Source: Toxorhynchites rutilus septentrionalis (lineage: Eukaryota; Arthropoda; Insecta; Diptera; Culicidae). From it: a stretch of 64,000 nt of DNA. Each line of letters starts with the position of its first letter. Position 1 is the stretch's first letter. Under the pieces are notes generated by a model. The model made no database searches and was not told the origin of the DNA. It saw only the letters and a program-made list of their open reading frames with translations. A program made the position numbers and the translations under genes. Below, in pieces: positions 1 to 11,799 of this stretch. Where the stretch lies: contig NC_073746.1 of NCBI RefSeq assembly GCF_029784135.1, positions 12,769,475 to 12,833,474 on the forward strand, given 5' to 3'.

Positions 1-147
1 TGGAGTAGGATTGACAGGAGAGGAGATTTGAGTTGAGCGTAGTGGCGTTGATGCTTTCCTTTGTTTTAACGGAGCGCGAAATTTTTGTGATCCGAAGTCT
101 TCAAACTCCCTGAATAAAACTCCTTCAGGCCAAGCTTCTGGATCCAC
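1..147. other. Unassigned flank
   Basis: I see no open frame, terminal repeat or RNA gene in this short left edge. It ends where the duplicated segment of the next entry begins. Confidence 0.4.
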
Positions 148-259
148 ATCTTTCACAAATCTTAATCTACTTCGATAAAAAAAAGAGTGCTAATCTCGAC
201 GTCGTGCTGACGCAAAACCGCCCCTGCCATTCTAACGAAATGTTTTCATGAAAACATAT
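148..259 (+). repeat. Diverged repeat, copy 1 (pair of 1816-1940)
   Basis: About 110 bp that recur with moderate divergence at 1816-1940. Both copies read CACAAATCTTAA, then a cgacgtcg-rich segment, then ACCGCCC, then a shared tail ending in CATATA. Here the tail runs directly into the GGGGAGAG repeat that starts at 261. I do not recognise the family. Confidence 0.5.
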
Positions 260-260
260 A

Positions 261-928
261 GGGGAGAGAGGGGCACATTCGGGCCCTTTTTATTTCCTTG
301 ATTTTTAATATTTTTTGTAAACTTAAAAAAATCCTGAATTTATCCTGGTTGTCATTTGGACGTCGATGTATAATATGTGCGTGTTAGAGGTCCGAGGCCC
401 CTGTCGGGCCATTTGAGCATTTCTGGAGTGCATTTCTTCAAATCAGTTTTCTTATTGTGGGTTTCGTTAAAAATTTTGTTGAAAACATTTTATAAATCTA
501 TCTCAGAGCAAAACGCTAGTGCGAACTTTTACCCCACAGCCACTGCGCACCTTTGCCGCACAAGCAATTTTTGAACTAATCGAATTTAAAAAAAAAAAAC
601 TCTTGAACTTTTTCACAAAAATGAATACGCACTGTCATCTATTATAGAATGAAGGTTTCCTTGACAGTGTAGTTTCGAACTTTCCCGTTATTTGAGGTAA
701 GTAAATCGTCATCTCCAAAACAGAAAAAAATTAGATCAAAACATTGCACAACTCTTTTTACCTCATAACTTTTTATCACTTTCATGAAATGTATCTTGTT
801 TATATGTGTGAGCTGCTGGTGTAAGAATGTATCAAACGAACACACTGTTGTCGAATTTTTATGCTCGTTTGCTTCAAAAAGGCTTTTGGCACTTTTACGC
901 CGTGCGCACCTTTGCCCCGCACTACCCT
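261..928. mobile_element. GGGGAGAG-ended repeat, possible MITE
   Basis: The first 130 bp (261-390) recur at 10,383-10,512 at roughly 85 percent identity by eye, including the stretch TTGATTTTTAATATTTTTTG. The left end reads GGGGAGAGAGGGGCA. Read from the other side, the sequence near 928 starts AGGGTAGTGCGGGGCA, so the two ends resemble an imperfect terminal inverted repeat. The right boundary and any target duplication are uncertain. No coding frame is supported inside. Confidence 0.4.
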
Positions 929-1355
929 TAAATTTTTGATGATTTTTTTTTTTTTGATAATATTTCTCGATACACCATTAAAAGATGCACTTTTAGTGTT
1001 TTGAAAAAAATGGAAACGTACGTTTTTTAACAAAGATTCTTTGTTGAACTTCATAGGGATTCTCTAAATTTTCTTATTTATATTATTTATTTATCTTATT
1101 ATTATTCTCTAAATTTCTTATTTAGTACCCTATACAATATTTTTCATCCGGGTGATTTGGTTTGGGGGCACTTTTTACTTCCATACCCGGTCAGGCCCTT
1201 TAGTGAGTAAAATTTCGCGGAATTTAAAGATGTGTTTTGTCTTTATCGACGATTTATTTTTACTTTTGAAAACAATGGTCGTATAATGATGGAAGTTATC
1301 ACTCAACCAATACAAGTTTGAGAGTAAATTAAACTGAAGGTACCATGTGGTGATT
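929..1355. other. AT-rich unassigned stretch
   Basis: AT-rich sequence with homopolymer T runs. No coding frame or terminal repeat can be supported. Confidence 0.4.
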
Positions 1356-1479
1356 GAGAAGATCTCTTTCGTAATCGAAGATGAAACTGTCAAGAGCGTT
1401 CGAGAGACTCAATATCTTGGTGTAATTATTAATAAAAAATTGAGTTCAACGTTCACTTTAAAAATGCCATTCAACCAAG
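1356..1479 (+). pseudogene. Non-LTR reverse transcriptase relic
   Basis: A short plus-strand frame reads EDETVKSVRETQYLGVIINK. This matches the region just after the RT palm in non-LTR retrotransposon ORF2 proteins, where a 'YLGV.ID..L.F..H' motif is typical. Only about 40 codons survive, with no catalytic ADD box and no element ends. I read it as an old fragment whose clade cannot be told. The motif match is clear but short. Confidence 0.5.
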
Positions 1480-1815
1480 AAGTTTGTAGTCCTAAAATCA
1501 CAAAAAAGAATGATCTCTGACAGTAAGCAAATATCTATTCTATGAATGTTTTTATTACTGGAATACCTATTATATATGTTGTTACATTCTTTCGAATTTT
1601 TTTTCGAAACTAATTTTAAGGTCTTAAAAAGGAATCAATAAGGGGTATTCTTACACAAAAAAAAACTTTTAGTTTCATACAGCAGAACACTTTTCAGGTG
1701 AACTCATGAAATAAAAACTTTAATTTGCGATGTTCATTGCGTTTACGTAGAACATGTAAGTTGGGGTTGGATAATGTCTATTGAAGATATGGAAAAATAT
1801 CTCTTCTTATCTTCT

Positions 1816-1940
1816 ATTATTTTTCCATTCACAAATCTTAACCTATTTCGTGTGTGGTATCCTCGACGTCGAGCCGACGTAGAATTCGCAAAAACCGCCC
1901 GTACCATTCTAACGAAATGTTTTCATGAAAGCATATACAC
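1816..1940 (+). repeat. Diverged repeat, copy 2 (pair of 148-259)
   Basis: Second copy of the segment at 148-259. After the shared CATATA it continues into CACATTTACTGAC rather than the GGGGAGAG sequence, so the boundary of similarity coincides with the start of the putative MITE in copy 1. That is consistent with an unoccupied site here, though the right-hand flank does not confirm it. Confidence 0.45.
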
Positions 1941-4900
1941 ATTTACTGACTCGAAATCACGGAGTTTATCAACAGTCATATAACTTGTTTTTATCAGCGA
2001 ATAAACACGAGTTGTTTTGTCATTATCGCTATCGAATGCGTTCACACATTTTATCAATTATTGAAAATTCAGACAGATAAATCATCAAATGCACGCTGCG
2101 TTGATCTCCCTTAATTTCCCTTGGCAGCGGTGCGGAGCTAATTCTAAACAATCGACGCTGGCAGCGTTCAGTCAACTCGTAAATTATTGAGCCAATTTGC
2201 GCTGTGCGGATAGTTTATTTTCGCAAATTTGCTGTTATTGACTAACAACTGCATAGCGATCGATTTGGTGCAGTCGGTTGGTGCTGGTGGTGGCCAGTGG
2301 CCACCGCTTCCTGTTCCGCTCTTCGCCATCCATCGTTCCGGCGAACAATACTAATCGATTTAATGAAGCCAATTAGGGAGAGAGGGCACAGTCGAACTGG
2401 AAAATTGTCTCTCCAAATGACAAAAATTAACCGCATCGAATCCTGGTTGCCAGAGGCCTCCCCAGAGGGACAACGAGGGATCGGAACTAATTCCATAACG
2501 GACTACTCATTTCAATATGTATTGTGGATCTGATCGAACTAATGTGCACGAAGAGGGGGATGATTCAATTGTGGCGGCTCCCCCCAAAACGGGAAAAATC
2601 AAATCAGTGGCCAGCCTATCAACACATCATGACTCGTGAGTGGGTGCTGGAGGGTGCAATAGTCCTCCGAATAATGCGCGGTGAAACACAATGGTAAACA
2701 ATACGCGATGGGCTGTAATTCGCTGGAAATTATGTGTTCTTGTTTGTTTACCCAAATTAACCCAATTCGAGGGTTTACCGGAATTCTCCCATGGCTATTT
2801 AGTATGGAGATGAATATCGTGAAATGTTGCAGAAAGTAAACATATCAGGCAATTACACGTTCAAACGTCATTTGTGTAAAGTGTATCAAACTATACCTTC
2901 CATCAAGTTACATATTACTGGAATCAAACATTTCGTTCATCGGGCACAAAACAAAACATTAGCGGAAAGTGCTTACTTGTGATTCACCTCGAGGCCACCC
3001 ACGCGGCGGTGAAGAGCTTATTTAAAATTCACCCGCTAGAAGCACATCAATTAATCTTGTTTTCGCTAGTCCCTACAGTCTCTTCGCCGACGATAACGAA
3101 CTTTTCATTTGTTTGTGGCTTACCGAGAGATGAGCACCGAGAAAAACACGCAATCTCTGGGCTGGTGAACGTGTTGGTTTTCCCCTGCTGATACCATTAG
3201 CGTTGAAAGAATCATGTCTTCGTTTAAAGCGAGTTGGAAATAAATGATATCCTTACAACGCAGCGAAAGACAGAGAGTGACGAACAGAACGGAACAGTCA
3301 TTGAGACGCCCCCACCCACTCCACTTCGCCCTCGTCCCGCACACCGATAATAAAAATCCCAACGGAGACCACGACTCCACGACCTCGGTCGTTTACGCCG
3401 CACGACAAGTGGCGGCGCGTCGAGCAATTGCGAAAATTGAGTTTGTAAATGAGGATGTTTCTTAAATACTTTTTACACTCCCTCCGGTCATGGTTTTTGT
3501 CGAGAGATTTCGTTCGCTTCCCTGCAAGGGGAGCGGGGAGCGAACATTGTCAGTGGCGCTAAGTATTCATAATTCGACAAATAACGAGACTTCGTCGCTT
3601 GAGTGGCGGTCAAATCCAGCCGACTTGAGCGAACTGCTTAAGGATTTGAGAGGATTCCCCACAAAATGCTCGTTTCCGATTGTTGACCGCGGAAAACATA
3701 CTTTTCCGGGATTGTTAATTTGAGCATTATTATTAGTTCCACATTATCATACTCCAAACAGCTCATCTCGACGAATTCCACTCACTTCGAAGGAGTATCG
3801 ATCCATTCACGAGGAAGTGATTACTTGATTTAGTTTCATTCCACTCGCGAAGCATATGAATTCTGGGTAAAAGGCTGGCTGCACCTTTTTTATTCGCTCC
3901 GCTATCATCCTTCCCGCTACTTGCAGCGATCCGGCAAGCCATCCCGCGCGCGTGGCATGTCTACTTCCCAGAGCTGCTGGCTGCTACATCTGCATGATTT
4001 TAATTTAATAAATTGCTTTTTCGAATTACATTAATGCGAACTAGATGTTTATAGTCATTATTTTCACTTCTTTCTGTGCATTGTTCTCTGGAGTGGAGTG
4101 GGAAATGGCGGCTGTTTCGTTTCATTTTGTTTTGTTTTGTTTTATTTCCGATAGCAGAAGGACTTTACAGCAAGCTTAAGCAAACAAGCGACGCTAAGCT
4201 GCGAAGTGCTTGAAGTTCATGATACAGTTTGTTTCGTGTTCATGGAGGTTGATCATTGGAAGACGGTTTTTTTCTCGGTTAACGTAATGACCGATGGCCG
4301 TGGGTTTAATCTAAATTATTGTCCAATAATTTTTATCGAAAAGCGCCGAAAATATCGTTTGAACTCATCAATAACTGAACTCATCAATAACAATAACAAT
4401 AACATCAACTGATAACTAGTTAATTACTTTTTTTTTTGTTATTTTGGTTTGTCTATTTTTCTGATTTAACATTAAAAGATATTCGGGTATTCCTACACGT
4501 TGATTCTACCGAGAAGATTATTCAATTTTGTGGAAACTGAGGTGATTTGTTTGCAATAGAGTAATCCTGCAGCGATTAGAAGTGGAGATCACGGCGATTC
4601 AACAAGTTCAAAATTTCAGAGATCGGAAACATGTTGTAAGATTTTTTCAATATCCCTCCTCTCACCCCTATCACTAAAGAATTCATACTTGAATTTCATC
4701 ATTTTTAAGAAAGGACACTACATCAGTTAGAGGTAAGAGGACAAACCATAACCAATGAGATAATAGTTGGATCCCAGTGAAATTAAATTCTTTAAAGAGA
4801 TCCAATTAGAGTGCACACATTAATTAATCATTAATTGTGTGGCTTAAACATTGTTGTCATAAAAGGAAATAAGGCTGCTGTTTGTTCACATTTACATGTT

Positions 4901-5003
4901 GACACATTTATATGACAAAAGTGTTTGTTTTTGTCTTTAGATGCAATCACAGCTTGGCCTTGAACAAATCGGGACGAGTTATCGTGTTGACATGCAAAGG
5001 TAA
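1941..5003. other. Unique-looking intergenic DNA
   Basis: Mixed-composition sequence without a convincing coding frame; the longest frames are under 90 codons and lack codon bias or recognisable motifs. The part from about 2,240 to 3,800 is less AT-rich than its surroundings and could be regulatory or conserved non-coding DNA, but I see no specific element. A short (AATAAC)n-like stretch lies near 4,385. Confidence 0.4.
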
Positions 5004-5005
5004 TA

Positions 5006-6300
5006 AAGCCTGTCCACGTTCAATTTCGGACACCAAGATGATGCCAGTAAAACAAAAATTCACGTAATACAACAAAACTGATTGTTTATTTCAGTAAAAT
5101 AGACTTATATCTGAAACAAGGAAAGCTTACTTCGATGTTAATTACGTTGTCTGTAAAATTCACGAACTTTCTTGGGAACATTTGTCATTAGGTTCCGTAC
5201 AGTATCCTCAGATATGCTGGCGGCGGCGCTTTTCCATCTCCTCTTGAAATCATGAATGCCATTCGCTTTCTTCTTAGTTTCGAATAGTTTTCGCTTAATC
5301 AGAGCCCAGTACTGTTCCACTGGGCGAAGTTCTGGACAGTTCGGTGGATTTGCTGTTTTTGGCACATGTTTGACCTCTTGCGTACTATACCATTCCAGGA
5401 TGGATTTCACATAGTGACAAGAAGCCAAATCTGGCCAAAACAACGCTGGAGAGTCGTGGCTTCTTATGAATGGTAGCAACCGCTTATGGAGACATTCCTT
5501 CTCGTAGACATCTTTGTTGATTGTGCCGATAGAGACGAAAGATTTGGATTTTCGGCCACAACTGCATATGTCCTGTCAAACCAAGTACTTTTTGGGGAAT
5601 TTAGACTGCTTCTTGGTCCGAAAACACTCGGCAACGGCATTCCTCCGCATTGCAGTATAAAAAGCGAAACCCCGGAAGCTGTTTGAAGTCTTCGAGAACA
5701 TAAGCTTCATCGTCCATTATGGTGCATGAACATTTTTGCAAAAACTGGGTGTAGAGCACCTTAGCACGGTTTTTTGCAGTGAAATTTTGCTTATCATCAC
5801 GATTGGGCACCTTTTTTCATTTTGTGCACCTTCAGTCCTCTGTTTCGCTTTCTGTACATATGATTTTGATTTTCCAACCTTTTCCAACCATTTCTAACTG
5901 AAAGGTTGGGATGTTTCTCAATAATGGCAACCACCTTTCGGTCCATCTGTCGGGAGCATACTTTTCGATTTGTTCCGCTTCCAACCTTCCGATCCACAGT
6001 TAAGCGCTGGTCAAACGATTTGCACACACTAAAAACGGTACTCTTCGGTAGTTTTAGCTTTTCGGCGAGATCGCGTACCGACAGTGTTGGATTTTGCTGC
6101 TGTTCGAGCAAAATTCGTTTGCGTACTTCCACTTGATTCGACGCCATTTTATCAAACTGAAGAAGAATGTAAACATGTTGGACATCGAAATAATGCGGAG
6201 GGTTTCAGCTGTCATGTAAGTGAAATATTTCATTGATTAGTGAGATATTTCATAAACTACACTGAAAGAAAAGTGTCCGAAATTTAACGTGGACAGGCTT
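5006..6300 (-). mobile_element. Mariner-type DNA transposon, DD37E (ITmD37E-like), copy 1
   Basis: A 1,295-bp element flanked by TA at 5004-5005 and 6301-6302, the target duplication of IS630-Tc1-mariner elements. Its ends form an inverted repeat starting AAGCCTGTCCACGTT, matching at 27 of 28 positions. The minus strand encodes a broken transposase whose second and third catalytic residues are separated by 37 residues. That spacing defines the ITmD37E family described in mosquitoes. The size and TIRs fit a complete but inactivated copy. Confidence 0.9.
5138..6147 (-). pseudogene. DD37E transposase pseudogene
   Basis: In life this protein would bind the TIRs and cut and paste the element in the nucleus. 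The start at 6147 opens MASNQVEVRKRILLEQQQNP, followed by a helix-turn-helix region with SVRDLAEKLKLPKSTVF. The first catalytic Asp is in TIMDDEAYV (5601-5810 frame). The second is in FWPDLASCHY and the Glu is in PVEQYW (5138-5479 frame); counting gives DD37E. The reading moves between frames near 5800 and again between 5601 and 5479, so at least two frameshifts or stops break it. The C-terminus ends REFYRQRN before TAA. Identification is firm; activity is lost. Confidence 0.88.
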
Positions 6301-6302
6301 TA

Positions 6303-7823
6303 ATGGGCGTTTCAGTTAAATACGTTTATGTCAAATGTTGAGGTTCATCAGGAAGCGCATCATTTGTACCGTCATCTTCTACATATCGGTGACAAGCTCT
6401 GTTAGATGGACGATGACTTCCGATGATGGAGCAGGCAGTTCGGTATCATGTTGGTTTCCTTTGAATTCTGGAGAGGTTAGTGAGTTGTGGTGGGCCAGCC
6501 TACCGTTACCGAAGATACAGCACTCGATAGTTCAGTGGGGTAGAATCAATTTAGCAACTACTAACCAAGGCCGGAGAGGAAAGAAAACCGATTCCTGAAA
6601 ATCTGATTCCTTCGATCTGATTTATTGCTGACATTTGCTCATTTCTGGGTCTCGGGTCAACTCAATAAATAGGGTCTGCGGTTTCTACTAGGTCGCAAGC
6701 ATTTTTGCTGAGGTTTGGCGATCGGCCTTTGACTCAAAATCGTTGTCCAAAATGGTGTAGCGGTTGATGATAAACATCTTTTCCTTCGTAATTGGCAAGG
6801 GAGGGGTTTCTAAACCGCTGGGATACATGCAGAACAACCACTCCTCATCTTATGTAACGATACTATGCAAATAAACGTTCCCATTTTGATGATTGGAATA
6901 TGCTACTCGAAAGTGCAAAATCTCCTTTCAACGTCTTTCATATCCAGTTTATTAGACACCTAATTTACTTGTTTTTGAATCATTACCGTAGATCTGAACC
7001 TAACAAAAATTGCTTGTAGAGCTATTTCTATACATAATTTTCTTGTATTTTATTATGACACTCTTCGTGTGATATTTTCTATAATATAGCAAAGATTATT
7101 ATAAACACTAAAATATTCAAAACATAGCAAACAATCCTGGTTTATCCAGGGATTTTCAAATAAAATCACCTTTCTTCCCATTCAAGAAGAAAAAAAAAAC
7201 TTCCCATCTGAAAGTGTAGCTTACTCAATACTTTGTATTAAGCTGAGTTCGATATAAATCGAACATCATTCATAGATGTTCCCTTTGACCTCTTTGAGAT
7301 CACCAAATTAAGGCTTTATCTCACTCGAGTTAATATGTGTTTCCACGATATAGGAGGAGACTGTCTATAAATCCAACTATCAACATATAAATGCAGCCAA
7401 TGTCATGAAATGAGTTGTTTGAAAACAAACTTTAAATATTCCTGTCGTCCTAGCATCTTTTTCGTTACAATTCTAGTACACGTAGTACACGTACTCAAAG
7501 CGCTACAATGGGCGTCAAATGCTTTTGATGGACTGTCTTGTTCTGCCGGAAGCTATACCTTCCGCTCAAATAATCATTGAAGTCGAATTCTGTTATAATC
7601 TAGAATCCTAACATTGAAAAAAAACCTTGATTCGGGTTGTCTTTCTGTCGGGATTCTTTGAAAAAATAAATGAACGCGATCACAATCCTCGCGTAGATGT
7701 TCCGTTTGGATCGATTTGAATCATTCTGCACTTTTTGGGTTGACTGTCAAGACTCTCTATGAATCCTATGACGAAGCACTGTTTGATTCAGCGAGATTTA
7801 GTTTATGTACTAAAATGCGTTCG
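6303..7823. other. AT-rich unassigned stretch
   Basis: No terminal repeats or credible gene. Around 6,640-6,990 the minus strand has a weak mariner-like phrase (IVT followed by DEEWL), which is too short to call. The rest is AT-rich with scattered stop codons in all frames. Confidence 0.4.
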
Positions 7824-7964
7824 CAATTGAGGGGTCTAGTTCCGAAACTCACACTTGTTACCCGACGTGATTTTCAGAAACCGCAAAACACGAAACCATG
7901 AGTGAATTTTCGGAACTGCTGTTGTTGGTAAATCAAAGTTTAGAGGTGTAGGAAATGTTTCAGT

Positions 7965-9626
7965 TTATTTTCGAGACATTGACCACCTGCACATAGATAG
8001 AATTAAGGATCTTAAATGGCAAGTGTGAGTTTCGTCTCCAAGGCCCTTTTTTTTTGCAGTTACAAAAAATTTTATAGAACAAGATTGGTAGAGCTTGAAA
8101 ATTAAACACTTTTTGTCTCTTGGCAGTTTTTCGTCAGCACTATAGTTTTTGTTGTATAAACGAGTTTTGACCAAATTTGACATCATCAAATTTCATTTTT
8201 TCTGTTATAAAAGTTGATTATTCGGTCGTCACTGTTTTGAGAGTCTTTTCGATGTAAATTCTCTTCAATTGCGATATGGAAAACTTCCAACTTTATTCGT
8301 GGAATCTTTGAAATTGTAAATTTCAATATGATCACTGGTCAAACGTGTTACTAGAGCAAATCTTTCAATTACTTTAATGTAATCTTCCGGTGTAACGATG
8401 GTAATTAATTAGGTATTAATCTTCCTAACGGCCTTCTCGATTTGTGCAAACACTCGATCCGCAGGCAAAAAGCTGTGGCCAGTGACAGGAAATACCATTT
8501 CGATATCTTTAATATTGGAAGGTGCCCATTCTTCGAGATATTTTGATCGGTAATTGAGGAATATAATAATCATCTCGGGTCTATTTTTTTGTGGAAAAAA
8601 ATTGCTTTTTATGTTCATCAACGACGAATTCATGAAAAAAAATTTCCATCGACGTGTCAGGGTTGTATTATTGGACTTTTTTCAGATATTTTCGGCGGAT
8701 GTAGGAATTGGAAAAATGCCTTGGCTCGTTTTTTTGTGAACAAGATACTGTGCAGTCAAATTCGCTCTTCATCATCATCTGTTGAGAAAACATATTTTTT
8801 TAATTAGGAACGTTACTCTGTAATATTGTTTTGAATGCATATCAATGAATATTACCTCTCGCTTGTTTAATTTGTTCTTTGAAGAAAAAAACATCGGTTT
8901 GTGGCGATCCGAATCCAAAATTAAAGTGGTTATTGAAAATGAAGCGGAAATATAATTTATTTATTGTTTAGCTCGGCGGGTAAGTATTTTCGCTGGGAGC
9001 TTTCCCGGCAGTAATGAGCTTCTGAATATTCGAGCTGATTCAAAAAATCACAGATGGAATTCCGTTTCTTATCAAATTCCAGTTTTGGTTGTTCTCGTAC
9101 TCCTCCTAGTTTTTCCTTGATTCTTTTTCCTGTTCATTGTAACTTGGCTATACGATTCAAACGGATCCGATATATTTGAATTACTTTCAAAAAAGTATCG
9201 AAGCCAGTGTGCTAGAGTTTAAGTGGCTTTAGTCATGAAGTATTTCGTGGTGCATTGAACTTCGCTAGAGGCATCTGATGTTTGTCGGTGACGAGTAACA
9301 CTGGTTGTTTTCATATAACCGAAGAGGAGCTCTTCTTGCTGTACTTTAGTCTGATTGCTGTAAGTGCGATTATGAAAAGCGACCACTTCGTTTCTCGTTA
9401 TGGTTGCACATTTGAAATGTTTATCGTTGTGACCACAAGTGGGCAAAGCTAGTAAACCAGGAGATTTGTGCCTGTAAAGAGATGAGAAGGATTAAAATTT
9501 TGTTGTAAACGTGTGCCAGTAGACTCATGAAGTAATAACGGAGCACGAAACTCACCTGTCGGGTTTCTTTTCATTTTTCTCCCATGTTTTGGGATGTTCC
9601 TGTCGATTTCGAGTTCGAGGTGCCAT
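7965..9626 (-). pseudogene. Decayed transposase-like gene with a candidate intron
   Basis: The start at 9626 opens MAPRTRNRQEHPKTWEKNEK. A consensus donor GTGAGT begins at 9555, and an acceptor with CTTTACAG ends at 9472. Joining exon 9556-9626 to the exon starting at 9471 keeps frame and leads into a Cys/His-containing region (CGHNDKHFKC, then FHNRTYSNQTKVQQEELL). After a stop at 9219 other frames supply GKRIKEKLGGVREQ, SEAHYCRESSQRKYLPAELN, FNFGFGSPQTD and, at 8409-8633, VTGHSFLPADRVFAQIEKA. From memory these match, in order, a widespread insect family of uncharacterised transposase-like proteins (ESHYxR...KYL..LN, FN.GF..P..D.C, PGHTFLP.D..F..IEK). Several stops and frameshifts interrupt it. 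The function as a transposase is inferred. Confidence 0.6.
9472..9555 (-). other. Candidate 84-nt spliceosomal intron
   Basis: It begins GTGAGT and ends CTTTACAG on the minus strand. Removing it joins codons ...CCC GAC AG|G CAC AAA... in frame. Length is typical of short dipteran introns. Support is sequence only. Confidence 0.5.
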
Positions 9627-9999
9627 ATTTATTATTACGTTGTAAAATTATTCACAAACGTCACAAGACGTATAATAGAATTAATTTAGAATTCAATAGA
9701 AGCAATAAAGTAAAACCACATTGCATATTTTTCACAATCTACATTAGCGTCGTTAGTGTTATCTGCACAGATAACATAGACACCATAGGTTCGCCCCGAA
9801 ACTCACATTTGCCATTGGTAAGTGTGAGTTTTGTTTCCAACTCATGACTTTGAAGGGCGATTTCAGGACGAACCGACCCTTAATCGATTTTTTCTATAGA
9901 CAAAAGTAATGAAGAATTTTTTTCTCTATACGATGGCACAAAAATCTCATTTTAGCTATTTTTGGCAAGCTTGACGTTTCGAACCAGACCCCTCAATTG

Positions 10000-10382
10000 A
10001 TAAATATCCATTTTTTCAAAAACCGTTGTGATCACAATGCATATAACCATCGATTAACGATCTGTTTTCCTTAGGAGCGCATTATGTTATACCTATCCCT
10101 TAATGGAGTTATTGTTTTCTAAACAACAGGATTGATTTTCAGAAATTTCTAATATAAACTCACAATATGGTAGTTATTTTGATATTGATTTTAATTTAGT
10201 TTTGGTTACACATTTTTTTCTGTCTGTTCGAATTGAGGATATTTGTTCTTCTTTTTGTGCTGATGTTAGTAGGGATATCTGTTCTTCGTATCCGAACAGT
10301 CTTTCTCATACATTTAACTCCACTTTTGTATCCAGCTGGAAGAACTTACGTTCTCTATTCGAATTCCGCGTTAAATACAGTA
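10000..10382. other. AT-rich unassigned stretch
   Basis: No credible coding frame or repeat ends between the candidate transposon and the dispersed repeat at 10,383. Confidence 0.4.
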
Positions 10383-10512
10383 GGGGAGAGGGAGACAAAT
10401 TCGGACACTTTTTTTTCCTTGATTTTTAATATTTTTTGTAAACTTAAAAAAAATCCTAAATTCATCCTGATTGCCATTTGGACATCAATGTATCATATGA
10501 GCGCGTTAGAGG
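10383..10512 (+). repeat. Second copy of the GGGGAGAG repeat end
   Basis: Closely resembles 261-390, including the homopolymer pattern and the GCGTTAGAGGT phrase at the end. Similarity stops after that phrase. It shows that the left part of the 261-928 repeat is dispersed in the genome. Confidence 0.6.
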
Positions 10513-11799
10513 TGTGCGTTGATGCGATTACGAATGGTTTGTTCGAATTTTTGAAAATTGTCTTTTTGGGACAGTGTGGAGCACTTTCGGACAACAACAA
10601 AAAAATAAAATTTTATGTTAATCAACAATGACTTCCTCTTATTTCCAGCAGATTCTGCATTTTTCTGTTTATCACTATTTGTCTGAGAGGAAACTGCTTG
10701 CTATGAGAGTCATTAAAAATTCGTGATTTTGCCTTCTTCCGTATTCGAGTGGTGGTTTTCCGCGGTGAACTTTCTTTGGAAAAGGTTCAACATTTTCCGG
10801 GGGCAAAGTTGCCTAAGTAAAATCTATCTGTGCTGTAGACGCAATGTTTTGCAGCATTGTTGTATTACCCGATAAGTCAGTTGCTACCCCCGCTCCAGTA
10901 GGTGAAATCATTTGAGCATTCAAAATCCTTTTCCGAAAAAACCTTTCTTGCGAATGGATAGCAACCTGTCATTTTGAATCCAGCTAGGACTCAGATTGAA
11001 AGAAGCATTATAAGCCAATACAACTATGCCTGAAAGGTCGTGTATAGAAATAGTTTTTTCAGGATGGTTGGGATTTGTGACATAAGGTGAAAAAAATACA
11101 TGAATTGTGCAATTTTCTCGGCAATATTTATTTGTTTTCAAAGTGCAATGACTTTTTTTTGATTGATTTTTAATTTTTTGAAATTGATTCGTTCACGTTG
11201 CTTTTTGCTACCTTTTTCAAATGTTCCAGAACATTGAGAAACAGTTTTCCCGTTATGCAACCGTTAGTTGGGAAATTAGCAAAGACAATGAACCCAGCTG
11301 GACCACCTGTGAGCTCAAAAGTTTCGAAACGTGTGTGAAAAAGGGCACTGTGCTTTTTTCGTGAGTAATAAACGACCAGGAGATGTCAAACCATATGACA
11401 GCTGTTGGTGGAAGGGCTGTTAGCTTACTTATAATTGTAATTTATTTGAAAATTAACCCATTCAATGTTTACAAGCGTTGTCCGAAGCTGCCCCCCTTTT
11501 CTCTATATTTCGAACAAATGTATATTATGGAATATTTATCATCTCTTGCTCGTTATAGAACAATCTGATATTTCTCCGCACGCTAGATAATTTAAAGGGT
11601 GTTCCTATGCTGAGTAGCAAGGCTTCTGAAGCATACATATCGATCTCGTTTGAGTATTTGCATTCACCACTACACCTCGCAACATCTTCCACCAAATCTG
11701 TGTATACGACAATCCCCATCCATCTTCCACTCGCCGGAAAAAAAAACCCATCCCATCTCTCATAGCAACTTCTGTTCCACCCAATTTTCAACTTAAGCA
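10513..11799. other. Unassigned AT-rich DNA
   Basis: Several frames of 60-130 codons are present but have low-complexity, Phe/Leu-rich translations and no motif. I do not support any as a gene. Confidence 0.35.

Larger units (their letters stand above)
7824..9999 (-). mobile_element. Candidate DNA transposon with GAGGGGTC termini
   Basis: The left end (7824) reads CAATTGAGGGGTCTAGTTC. The reverse complement of the right end (to 9999) reads CAATTGAGGGGTCTGGTTC. Inner parts of the ends continue as weaker inverted similarity (TGTGAGTTTCG-type motifs near 8030 and 9800-9830). An AATT directly abuts GAGGGG at both ends and could be a 4-bp duplication, but because AATT is palindromic it may equally be part of the TIR. 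The roughly 2.2-kb interior carries a decayed transposase-like gene on the minus strand. I infer a cut-and-paste element of unassigned superfamily. Confidence 0.6.

Noticed and set aside
6640..6990. Mariner transposase relic on the minus strand
   Set aside because: Only a phrase like IVT-DEEWL is visible; too short and interrupted to support.
10233..10631. 132-codon plus-strand frame
   Set aside because: It runs across the dispersed GGGGAGAG repeat and has a low-complexity Phe/Ile-rich translation.
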